A stretch of 22,575 nucleotides of DNA, from contig CAZYKR010000035.1 of the NCBI GenBank assembly GCA_964648005.1, positions 1 through 22,575 on the forward strand. Direction: 5' to 3'. Within the stretch, counting starts at the first letter, position 1. Each line of letters opens with the position of its first letter. Positions 12,355 to 19,475 of this stretch are shown here, piece after piece. The position numbers were made by a program, and so were the translations under genes. This DNA is from JAGQTE01 sp964648005. Lineage in GTDB: Bacteria > Actinomycetota > Acidimicrobiia > Acidimicrobiales > Acidimicrobilacustridaceae. A model generated the notes under the pieces. It worked only from the letters and a program-made list of their open reading frames with translations, searched no databases and was not told the DNA's origin.

Positions 12355-13395
12355 ATGAACTTCGAGCTCGGCGTCTATTCGTTCGGCAACACGCCCCGCA
12401 GTGCTGACGGCGGGCACGGCCCCACCGCGCACGCGATCCGCAACACGCTCGAGATGGTGCGCGTCGCTGAGGAGGTCGGGCTGGACTTCTTCGGCTTCGG
12501 CGAGCACCACACCCGTTCGATGCCGCTGTCGTCGCCCACGTCGCTCGTCAGCGCCGCGGCCGCCTCGACGCACACGATCGGGCTCGGCACCACGGTCACC
12601 GTGCTGTCCACTGACGAACCCATCCGCGTCTACGAGCAACTCGCCACCGCCGCCGCGATCGCCCCTGGACGCATCGAGGTCGTGGCCGGCCGCGGCTCCT
12701 CCGCGATCACGTTCCCGCTCTTCGACTACGACGAGCGCGACTACGACATGCTCTACCGCTCCAAGCTCGAACTGCTCATGGAGCTCAACCAGCACGAGCG
12801 CGTCACCTGGGCGGGACCCCACCGGCGCCGGCCCCTCGACGACGCGCTCATCGTGCCCCGCCCCGACACGCCACTGCGCATCTGGCTCGGCACCGGCGGC
12901 AGCCCCGAATCGGTCCTGCGCGCCGTCGAGCTCGGCCTGCCGATGTTCCTCGGCATCCTTGGCGGTACCCCCGAACACTGGGCCCAGTACGGCCACGCCT
13001 ACCGCGACGCCTGGACCCAGGTCGGCCACCCCGCCGACGCCGCCGACATCGCCGTCGCCGTGCACGGCCTCGTCGCCGACAACGACCAGGTCGCCAAAGC
13101 CACCTACCTCGACTACGAGGGCCGCATGTTCGAGGAAGGCATGGCCGAGCTCGGCCGCACCGCACCACCGCGATCGTCCCGCGCCGGCGAGTACGAGGCC
13201 GGGCGCATGGTGTTCGTCGGCGGACCCAACGAGATCGCCGATCGCATCCTGCAGCTCCACGAACTCCTCGGCCACAGCCGCCAGATCCTCCAGATGGACG
13301 TCGGCGGCATGCCCCAGGCGACCGTCCTCAACAGCATCGAGCTGCTCGGCACCGATGTGCTCCCCCAGATCCGCAAGGAGCTCGAGCAGCCATGA
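12355..13395 (+). CDS. LLM-class (luciferase-like) flavin-dependent oxidoreductase
   Basis: A 346-residue TIM-barrel protein of the bacterial luciferase-like superfamily. Typical segments are VAEEVGLDFFGFGEHH (39-54), the 'IGLGTTVTVLS' strand, 'ATAAAIAPGRIEVVAGRGS' around 100-118, and 'IWLGTGGSPESVLRAVELGLP', which carries the flavin-phosphate loop. Members use FMN or F420 to oxidise or monooxygenate small molecules. The cofactor cannot be decided here. The ATG at 12355 has AAGGA 9 nt upstream. The stop overlaps the next start by 4 nt (ATGA), so the flavin enzyme and the NAD(P)-binding protein are translationally coupled. The latter could supply reduced flavin or process the product. Confidence 0.9.
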   Translation: MNFELGVYSFGNTPRSADGGHGPTAHAIRNTLEMVRVAEEVGLDFFGFGEHHTRSMPLSSPTSLVSAAAASTHTIGLGTTVTVLSTDEPIRVYEQLATAAAIAPGRIEVVAGRGSSAITFPLFDYDERDYDMLYRSKLELLMELNQHERVTWAGPHRRRPLDDALIVPRPDTPLRIWLGTGGSPESVLRAVELGLPMFLGILGGTPEHWAQYGHAYRDAWTQVGHPADAADIAVAVHGLVADNDQVAKATYLDYEGRMFEEGMAELGRTAPPRSSRAGEYEAGRMVFVGGPNEIADRILQLHELLGHSRQILQMDVGGMPQATVLNSIELLGTDVLPQIRKELEQP

Positions 13396-14048
13396 CACCG
13401 CGAGGACCGCGGCACGTCGCCGTGTTCGGCGCGACCGGCAAGATCGGTCGACTCGTGATCGACCAGCTCATCGACCAAGGCCACACCGTCACCGCGTACG
13501 TCCGCGACCCAGCCAAGATCGGTCGGACTGATCCCGCTCTCACCGTTGTCGCAGGCGGGCTCGACGACGCCACCGGTGTCGCCCGCGCCGTGGAGGGAGC
13601 CGACGCCGTGATCAGTGCGCTGGGGCCATCGCTTCGCCGGGGAATGACCGGGACGCCGGTCACCGACGGCACCCGGAACATCGTCGCCGCCATGCACGCA
13701 GCCGGTGTCCGGCGCTACATCGGGCTCGCGACACCCAGCGTCGCCGACCCCCACGATCGGCCCACGCTCAAAGCCAAGACTCTCCCGGTCATCGCCCGAG
13801 TCGCGTTCCCCAACGCGCTCACCGAACTGATCGGCATGACCGACGCTGTGACCAACTCCTACCTCGACTGGACCATCGCCCGCATCACCAACCCCACCGA
13901 TCGACCGCCGAAGGGAACCGTGCGCGCCGGTTTCCTCGGCCACGACAAGGTCGGGTCCTCGATGACCCGCTCCGACATCGCCACGTTCCTCGTCGACCAA
14001 CTCACCGACGCCACCTACCACCGCGCCGCTCCCGCCATCAGCAACTGA
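13392..14048 (+). CDS. NAD(P)-binding Rossmann protein (NmrA / atypical SDR type)
   Basis: A 218-residue single-domain protein with the dinucleotide-binding motif GATGKIGR at residues 13-20. It has the atypical-SDR features 'VRDPAKI' after strand 2, 'GLDDATGVARAVEGADAVISALGP' around 56-79, and 'AAGVRRYIGLATPSV' around 104-118. It lacks a YxxxK pair in the classical position. Related proteins include NAD(P)H:flavin/quinone reductases (biliverdin-reductase-B-like) and redox-sensing NmrA proteins. Its 4-nt overlap with the luciferase-like oxidoreductase gene supports a reductase partner role (inference). No membrane or export signal. Confidence 0.8.
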   Translation: MTPRGPRHVAVFGATGKIGRLVIDQLIDQGHTVTAYVRDPAKIGRTDPALTVVAGGLDDATGVARAVEGADAVISALGPSLRRGMTGTPVTDGTRNIVAAMHAAGVRRYIGLATPSVADPHDRPTLKAKTLPVIARVAFPNALTELIGMTDAVTNSYLDWTIARITNPTDRPPKGTVRAGFLGHDKVGSSMTRSDIATFLVDQLTDATYHRAAPAISN

Positions 14049-14079
14049 CCACCGACACGAAGAACCCGAAGGAACCCTC

Positions 14080-14628
14080 ATGACGACACCTCACGCCCCG
14101 CACCCCTCGCCTACCCAGCAGATCCGCGACGGTGCCGCCGCCGGCGCCTGGACCCTCGACCCGGCCGCCTCGACCATCACCACCGCGACCAAGCACTTCT
14201 GGGGTCTCATCACCGTGCGCGGCACCTTCACCTCCTTCTCGGGACAAGCCGACGTCGGCGCCGACGGCGCCATCGCCGCGTCGCTCGAGGTCGACGCCGC
14301 CAGCGTCGACACCAAGCACAACAAGCGCGACGAGCACCTGCGCTCCGACGAGTTCTTCGACGTCGAGAACCACCCGACGATCACCTTCACCACCAACGAG
14401 GTCGCGATCGTCGACGACACGACCGTTCGTGTGACGGGAGTGGTGACCGCGGGCGGCGCCGATCAGGCAGCCACCTTCGACGTCACCCTCGCAGCCGACG
14501 ATGGACGCGCCACGGCCAGCAGTGAGGTCATCATCGACCACAAGGCGCTCGGCATGACCTGGAGCCCCATGGGCATGGCCAGACCGACGACCACGCTCAC
14601 GCTCGCGCTCGCCTTCGCGCGGACCTGA
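14080..14628 (+). CDS. YceI-family protein (lipocalin-like, cytosolic)
   Basis: A 182-residue protein with the YceI beta-barrel pattern: 'GAWTLDPAASTITTATKHFWGLITVRGTF' is split over strands 1-3 from about residue 22, followed by 'LEVDAASVDTKHNKRDEHLRSDEFFDVENHPTITF' features in the middle third. Characterised members bind polyisoprenoids or quinone-like lipids. The N-terminus (TPHAPHPSP) is not a signal peptide, so this copy should be cytosolic. AAGGA is 7 nt before the ATG at 14080. It is the last gene of the TetR-controlled operon, 31 nt after the Rossmann protein gene, and ends just before a strong bidirectional hairpin. Confidence 0.88.
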   Translation: MTTPHAPHPSPTQQIRDGAAAGAWTLDPAASTITTATKHFWGLITVRGTFTSFSGQADVGADGAIAASLEVDAASVDTKHNKRDEHLRSDEFFDVENHPTITFTTNEVAIVDDTTVRVTGVVTAGGADQAATFDVTLAADDGRATASSEVIIDHKALGMTWSPMGMARPTTTLTLALAFART

Positions 14629-14671
14629 CAACCATCTCGCCGCGACCACTTCGTCGCCACCGATCTCGTCA

Positions 14672-14705
14672 CGGTTGGCGTCGACGCTCGCACGGTCGCC
14701 AACCG
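14672..14705. terminator. Bidirectional terminator-like hairpin between YceI and IclR genes
   Basis: CGGTTGGCG (14672-14680) and CGCCAACCG (14697-14705) form a perfect 9-bp stem with a 16-nt loop. It lies between the convergent YceI (ends 14628) and IclR (ends 14755) genes. No T-tract. Confidence 0.55.
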
Positions 14706-14754
14706 CCTCGGCCCCCGCACGCACATCGACCATGCTGGGCAGAGCCGTGAATGA

Positions 14755-15675
14755 TCAGGGCGTTGCCGCGTCAACCGGTAACACCTGTCGGAGCTCGAGG
14801 TCGCGCGCGAGTCGGGTGGCGGAGTTGGCAACATCCGCGACCTGTCGGCCCAACTGGTCGACCTCGCTGCCGGGCATCGGGCGCAGCGATCCGAGCACCA
14901 TGATGGTGGCGGCGACGTCGCCTGACGTGTCGAACACCGGGGCCGAGACCTGCACGACGTTGAGCTCTTCGTCGTCCTGGATCTGGGAGCTCAGGTAGCT
15001 GCCTTGGTCGAGTAGGTCGATGAGCTGGTCTCGGGCTCGACGCGTGGAACCGGAGTCGGGATCGAGTGCGTTGTCGACGGTCTGCTCGATCCGCGGATCG
15101 GCGGGCGTAAGGGTCGAGTACACGTAGCCGTGTCGACGGGCGAACTCGAGCGCTCCGGTCCATCGTTCGAGGTCGGCTGGGCTCGCGTTGGGGCGTGCCT
15201 CGTGAAGCCAGGCCTGGCTGGACGCAGGGTCCCAGGCGACGAAGAGCACACCGAACGGTGGAGTGAATGGGATCGCGTGTCCGACCCGGAGTGCGACCAC
15301 GTTTGTCGCCGCGCGGTTGAACACGGCGATGGGTCGGATCTCGCCGCCGATACGTGTGGACACCGCGACGCATGCGTGAAGCTCGCGGGCGAGCGTTTCG
15401 GCCTGCCTGCAGGCCATGCTCACCGCGACGTTGGCGCTCCGAGCGCTGGTGGCAAGCGCCAGGCAGGAGGCCCCGAGCTCGTAGCCGAGCTCCCCATCGC
15501 GACGGGACGCGAAGCCCTGCTGCGCCAGCGCCTGAAGGATCGAGTCGCAGGTAGCTCGCGGGATGCCGAGCTCACGGGAGAGCTTGGCGACCGAGTGCGC
15601 TTCGGACGGGTGCTCGGCCAGGTACCAGAGCACTTGCCCGGCCCGTTGCACCGCGGGAGAGGGGTTGATCGGCAT
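14755..15675 (-). CDS. IclR-family transcriptional regulator
   Basis: A 306-residue protein with an N-terminal winged helix-turn-helix: AVQRAGQVLWYLAEHP at 8-23, then VAKLSRELGIPRATCDSIL at about 29-47. It is followed by the IclR effector domain, with 'GEIRPIAVFN' and 'VGHAIPFTPPFGVLFVAW' typical of the ligand pocket. IclR proteins usually control adjacent catabolic operons in response to a pathway metabolite, as activators or repressors. The ATG at 15675 is preceded by GGAAGG; an in-frame ATG 81 nt upstream adds a non-family leader and is rejected. It is divergent from the aldehyde dehydrogenase operon, with a 16-bp near-palindrome between them (15754-15769). Both the family and the layout make it the regulator of the 15786-22575 operon. 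Confidence 0.9.
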   Translation of the reverse strand: MPINPSPAVQRAGQVLWYLAEHPSEAHSVAKLSRELGIPRATCDSILQALAQQGFASRRDGELGYELGASCLALATSARSANVAVSMACRQAETLARELHACVAVSTRIGGEIRPIAVFNRAATNVVALRVGHAIPFTPPFGVLFVAWDPASSQAWLHEARPNASPADLERWTGALEFARRHGYVYSTLTPADPRIEQTVDNALDPDSGSTRRARDQLIDLLDQGSYLSSQIQDDEELNVVQVSAPVFDTSGDVAATIMVLGSLRPMPGSEVDQLGRQVADVANSATRLARDLELRQVLPVDAATP

Positions 15676-15753
15676 GGGTGGAGAGCCTTCCAGAAAGGTC
15701 TTGCGATGACCGCCGTCACCTGCATACACTGCTGAAATCCAAGCGGAAGTGCC

Positions 15754-15769
15754 CAAATACTAGCATTTG
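15754..15769. promoter_or_regulatory. Near-perfect 16-bp palindrome, candidate IclR operator and divergent promoter
   Basis: CAAATACTAGCATTTG is symmetrical at 14 of 16 positions (one mismatched pair), with a CTAG centre. It is AT-rich against a GC-rich background and lies 17 nt before the ATG of the aldehyde dehydrogenase gene. It contains TAGCAT (15761-15766, plus strand) and TAGTAT (15757-15762 on the minus strand), both good -10 boxes. One bound regulator could therefore control both directions. Confidence 0.6.
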
Positions 15770-15785
15770 CTCCGGGGGGGAGTAC

Positions 15786-17258
15786 ATGGCGAATGCGTAC
15801 CTCGCGGTAGAAAGACTGCTGATCGACGAGCAGCTGGTGCGCGGCGACGGCGCCGCCCTGTGCGTCGAGAACCCCGCGACGGGCGCTGGCTTCGTCGAGG
15901 TGGCGACTGCGGGTCCCGCCCAGGTCGAAGCCGCCATCGCCGCCGCCCGCAGGTCGTTCGACGCCGGGGACTGGGCGCAGGCGCCCATCGCCGATCGGGT
16001 GGCGTGCCTCGCCCGGATGGCGGACTGGCTCGCCGAGCACCGCGAGCAGCTCATCGACACCGCGGTCACCGAGGTCGGCGCCCCTCGCTTCCTTGCCCGG
16101 CTCGCACAAGTGGACATGGCGATCGAGCAGGCCCGCCAACTCCCCGAGCTCTTTCGGACACTTCCCGCGTGGGAGCACAACGAGATGCCGCTCGGGGAGC
16201 TGGTCAGCACGAAAGACGTCATCCTGAGCATCCGACGCTACGAACCCGTCGGGGTGGTCGCGGCGATCACGCCGTACAACTTCCCGCTGCAGACGAACGT
16301 GTGGAAGGTGTTCTCCGCCCTGGTCACCGGCTGCTCCGTGATCCTGCGGCCGAGCCCGCTCACCCCGCTCACCGCGATGGCACTCGGAGAGGCCGCGGTC
16401 GCGGCCGGCCTTCCCGCCGGCGTCCTCGGCGTCATCGTCGAGTCGGGCAATGAGGCGGCCGCGCTGCTCACCACAGACCCCCGCGTCGACTGCGTCTCCT
16501 TCACAGGTTCGACCGCCGTCGGTCGCCTGATCGCGGCGCAGGCGGCGCCGACGCTCAAGCGGCTCGTGCTCGAGCTCGGCGGCAAGTCGGTCCAGCTGTA
16601 CCTGCCCGACGCGCTCGAACGCGTCGGCGCAGGCGTCGGCACCGTGATGGCATCGCACGCCGGACAGGCATGCACAGCGCAGACCCGCGTGCTGGTCCCC
16701 GCGGAGTCGGTCGACGCCTCGCTCGATCAGATCGCCGCCTACCTGCAGCTGTTCCCCGTGGGCGACCCTGCCGAGGAGTCGACGATGATCGGGCCGCTGA
16801 TCTCCGCCGCGCAGTGGCAGCGTGTCGACGAGCTCGTCCGCGCCGGCCTCGACGCAGGCGCGGAGCTGGTAGCCGGCGGCCGCCGACCCGTGGGGCTGGA
16901 ACGAGGTCACTTCTACGAGCCGACAGTGCTGCGCATCGACGACAACGCCAACCCCGTCGCCCAGCAGGAGGTGTTCGGCCCGGTGGTCACCGTGCAGGGC
17001 TACCGCGACCTCGACGAAGCGATCGCGATCACAAACGACTCGGAGTATGGCCTCGGCGGCGGCGTCTACACCGCGGACCTACCGGCAGGCTTGGCGGTCG
17101 CCGAACGCATCCGCTCCGGGACGGTGCAGGTCAACCGAACGGCCGCGTCCGCCTATACGCCGACCGGCGGGTTCAAGCAGAGCGGCATCGGCCGCGAGCG
17201 GGGTGTGCCCGGCCTGCGCGAGTACCAGGACATCAAGCACGTCGTGGTCGGCCCGTGA
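15786..17258 (+). CDS. NAD(P)-dependent aldehyde dehydrogenase
   Basis: A 490-residue full-length ALDH-superfamily enzyme that oxidises an aldehyde to the acid. The catalytic Cys296 lies in GQACTAQTR, the general-base Glu263 in LELGGKS, and the oxyanion Asn165 in TPYNFP. The coenzyme loop FTGST is at 239-243, and EVFGPVV and the NRTA region are in the C-terminal half. The segment normally reading KPSExTPL is RPSPLTPL (188-195). The ribose-binding lysine is therefore arginine and the NAD-selecting glutamate is proline, which is unusual. The ATG at 15786 follows a long G-run (15774-15780) acting as ribosome-binding site. First gene of the IclR-linked operon. It probably oxidises an aldehyde made by the P450, Rieske or SDR steps. 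Confidence 0.93.
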   Translation: MANAYLAVERLLIDEQLVRGDGAALCVENPATGAGFVEVATAGPAQVEAAIAAARRSFDAGDWAQAPIADRVACLARMADWLAEHREQLIDTAVTEVGAPRFLARLAQVDMAIEQARQLPELFRTLPAWEHNEMPLGELVSTKDVILSIRRYEPVGVVAAITPYNFPLQTNVWKVFSALVTGCSVILRPSPLTPLTAMALGEAAVAAGLPAGVLGVIVESGNEAAALLTTDPRVDCVSFTGSTAVGRLIAAQAAPTLKRLVLELGGKSVQLYLPDALERVGAGVGTVMASHAGQACTAQTRVLVPAESVDASLDQIAAYLQLFPVGDPAEESTMIGPLISAAQWQRVDELVRAGLDAGAELVAGGRRPVGLERGHFYEPTVLRIDDNANPVAQQEVFGPVVTVQGYRDLDEAIAITNDSEYGLGGGVYTADLPAGLAVAERIRSGTVQVNRTAASAYTPTGGFKQSGIGRERGVPGLREYQDIKHVVVGP

Positions 17259-17290
17259 CCGGCCGACTCGACGTGGAAGGAGCGAACGCC

Positions 17291-17734
17291 ATGGCTGACG
17301 ACGACTCTCCACCCGCCCTCGATCTGTCGCTCTTCGGCGCCGACCACGTCCGCGCCTACCGCGAGACCGACGGCGAGGTCGGCTATCTCTGGAACGGCGT
17401 CCCCACCCTGATCCTGCAGACCCTCGGCCGCATCAGTCGGCTGCCTCGTGCCACCCCGATGATCTACGGGGCGGACGGTGACCGGTACGTGGTCATCGCG
17501 TCCCAAGGTGGCGCCCCAACGCATCCGCAGTGGTACCTCAACCTGACCACCGACCCGAGGGTCCAGGTCCAAGTGAAAGCCGATCGGTTCGACGCGTCGG
17601 CGCGAACCGCAGCGGGCGCCGAGCGAGAGCGACTCTGGAAGCTGATGGCAGCGGCGTGGCCGAGCTTCGACACGTATCAGGAGCGGACCGAACGCGAGAT
17701 CCCGATCGTCGTCGTCGAGCGGGAGTCTGCGTGA
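17291..17734 (+). CDS. Ddn-family nitroreductase (deazaflavin/F420-dependent)
   Basis: A 147-residue split-barrel protein. The family hallmark SQGGAPTHPQWYLNL at 71-85 forms the F420 phosphate/lactate binding region in M. tuberculosis Ddn. After it, 'DPRVQVQV' and the C-terminal 'PIVVVERE' strand fit the family. Such enzymes use reduced F420 to reduce enones, quinones or nitro compounds, so F420 dependence here is inferred from family. A strong AAGGAG precedes the ATG at 17291. The stop overlaps the P450 start (GTGA). Within a degradative operon, reduction of an unsaturated intermediate is the plausible step. Confidence 0.9.
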   Translation: MADDDSPPALDLSLFGADHVRAYRETDGEVGYLWNGVPTLILQTLGRISRLPRATPMIYGADGDRYVVIASQGGAPTHPQWYLNLTTDPRVQVQVKADRFDASARTAAGAERERLWKLMAAAWPSFDTYQERTEREIPIVVVERESA

Positions 17735-19035
17735 CCACGATCGACGCGGACGCACTGCGTGCCGAGGTCATCCGCGAGCTGTTCGACCTGCGCGGGGAGG
17801 CCTACGCCGCACGCGGTGGCGGGTTCGACGTGGACCTCCATCCGCTGTTCAACGCGCTGCGCGACGAGGCGCCGATCCACCCCGGCACACCAGGTGAGCT
17901 CGTCGGCTACGACGGCCCCTCAGACTTCCCGGGGCTGCCGATGCCTGACCGCCCCCACTTCACCGTCTTCGACTTCGACACCTGCAAGCAGGTGCTTCAC
18001 AACCAGGTGCTGTTCTCCGCCTCCGAGCACGAACCGGGCACCCCGGAGTACGAGAACCAGAGCATCATCCTCTTCATGGACGGCCGGGCGCACCGCCGCC
18101 TACGCGGTCTCGTGCAACCCGCGTTCATGTCGAGCCGCGAAGGCTGGTGGGTCGACAACTGGATCGCCGACACCGTCGATCAGATGGTGGGGCTCATCGA
18201 GTCGCACGGTCGAGCTGACCTGAACGTCGAGTTCTTCGCGGCGATCCCGCTGCTCACGATCTGTCGCAGCTACGGCGTAGGGGTTGCCGACGCACTCGAG
18301 ATCCGTCGGGGCGTCCTCGCAGAGTACGCCGGCCTCGAGACCATGCGGCGACTCCTGATGCCGATCATCGTCGAGCGCCGCGGGCACCCGCGCGACGACC
18401 TCATCAGCGTGCTGGTGCACGCCGAGCTCACCGACGAGGAGGACGGCAGCCGCCACCAGCTGTCCGACGACGACGTCCTGCTCTTCTCGGTGCTGCTCCT
18501 CGCCGCCGGCTCCGGCACGACCTGGAAGCAGCTCGGCATCACGATGCTGACGCTCCTGCAGCACCCCGCGTGGCTGGATCAGGTGACGGAGAGACCCGAC
18601 CTGATGGACGCGGTGATCGAGGAGTCGATGCGCTGGCTGCCGACCGACCCGGCGTTCGCACGATTCGCCACCCAGGACACCGAGCTTCACGGCATCCGCA
18701 TCCCGAAGGGCTCGGTGATCCACCTCAACTTCTCATCGGCCAACCGCGACCCGAGTCGCTGGGAACGGCCCGACGAGTTCGACCCCGGGCGGGAGCACAA
18801 GACACACCTTGGCTTCGGCGCTGGGGTGCACGTGTGCCTGGGGCGCCACGTCGCCCGTGCCGAGATGCGCCACGCGATCACCGCGCTCCTCCGACGTCTA
18901 CCGGGTCTCCGTCTCGATCCCGCGGTCGATGAGCCGCGCGTCATCGGCATGTACGAACGAGGTCCCACGAGCGTGCCGGTCCTCTGGGACCCCACAGGCC
19001 GACCACCACCACCAGGACAGAGGAGTACCAGATGA
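17731..19035 (+). CDS. Cytochrome P450 (bacterial class I type)
   Basis: A 434-residue soluble bacterial P450. The heme-binding loop is FGAGVHVCLGRHVAR with Cys369 as the thiolate ligand. The K-helix ExxR is Glu298-Arg301 (EESMR). The I-helix reads AAGSGTTW at 258-265, with Thr263 in the place of the oxygen-activating threonine. The acidic residue that normally precedes it (Asp251 in P450cam) is Gly262, an uncommon substitution. The PERF-like segment is 'DPSRWERPDEFDPGR'. The start is the GTG at 17731 overlapping the nitroreductase stop, and the stop overlaps the next start (ATGA). Hydroxylation of the pathway substrate is expected. No ferredoxin gene is present in the window. Confidence 0.95.
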   Translation: MTTIDADALRAEVIRELFDLRGEAYAARGGGFDVDLHPLFNALRDEAPIHPGTPGELVGYDGPSDFPGLPMPDRPHFTVFDFDTCKQVLHNQVLFSASEHEPGTPEYENQSIILFMDGRAHRRLRGLVQPAFMSSREGWWVDNWIADTVDQMVGLIESHGRADLNVEFFAAIPLLTICRSYGVGVADALEIRRGVLAEYAGLETMRRLLMPIIVERRGHPRDDLISVLVHAELTDEEDGSRHQLSDDDVLLFSVLLLAAGSGTTWKQLGITMLTLLQHPAWLDQVTERPDLMDAVIEESMRWLPTDPAFARFATQDTELHGIRIPKGSVIHLNFSSANRDPSRWERPDEFDPGREHKTHLGFGAGVHVCLGRHVARAEMRHAITALLRRLPGLRLDPAVDEPRVIGMYERGPTSVPVLWDPTGRPPPPGQRSTR

Positions 19036-19445
19036 GCGACACCCAGGACACCTCGCGCTTCGACGTCGGAGCCGGGATCCTCGACCAGATCTTCGGCCCG
19101 TCTTGGCGTGACAAGACCCGCGAGACCGGCATGAAGGCTGCGGACGACTTCCAGCGCATCGCCGTGGAGCACTGCTACACCGACGTCTGGGCCCGCGAGG
19201 GCCTCGACTTCAAGACGCGCAGCGTGATCTGCCTGTCAGTGCTGGCCACGCTCGGCTCGGTCCCCGAAGAGCTCAAGCTCCACGTGGAGGCGGCCTTGGC
19301 GAACGGCCACACGCACGAGGACATCCTCGAGATCCTCCTCCACCTCGTCCCGTACATCGGCGTCCCCAAGTCCGTCGCCGCGCTGCGCGTCGCCGGCGAG
19401 GCCTTCGTCGAGCTGTTCGAACGCGACGCCGCGCCGCAGAACTGA
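19032..19445 (+). CDS. Carboxymuconolactone decarboxylase (CMD)-family protein
   Basis: A 137-residue all-helical CMD-family protein. It resembles gamma-carboxymuconolactone decarboxylase in 'WAREGLDFKTRSVICLSVLA' (53-72) and in 'EELKLHVEAALANGHTHEDI' (79-98), followed by LLHLVPYIGVPKS. It lacks the CxxC of AhpD peroxidase relatives, having single cysteines at 48 and 67, so a decarboxylase or lactonase-like role is more likely than peroxidase. The family His84 in 'LKLHVEAAL' is present. ATGA overlap with the P450 gene. In this operon it could act on a carboxylated lactone or a related intermediate; the exact reaction is unknown. Confidence 0.88.
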   Translation: MSDTQDTSRFDVGAGILDQIFGPSWRDKTRETGMKAADDFQRIAVEHCYTDVWAREGLDFKTRSVICLSVLATLGSVPEELKLHVEAALANGHTHEDILEILLHLVPYIGVPKSVAALRVAGEAFVELFERDAAPQN

Positions 19446-19475
19446 ACCCATCCCCAACCAGACCGGAGAGCACAC

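Noticed and set aside
12133..13398. A 421-codon minus-strand frame opposite the luciferase-like gene
   Set aside because: Antisense low-complexity translation; the plus-strand gene has family motifs, a ribosome-binding site and coupled neighbours.
15420..16910. A 496-codon minus-strand frame across the IclR start and the ALDH gene
   Set aside because: It overlaps two well-supported genes and shows no protein-family features.
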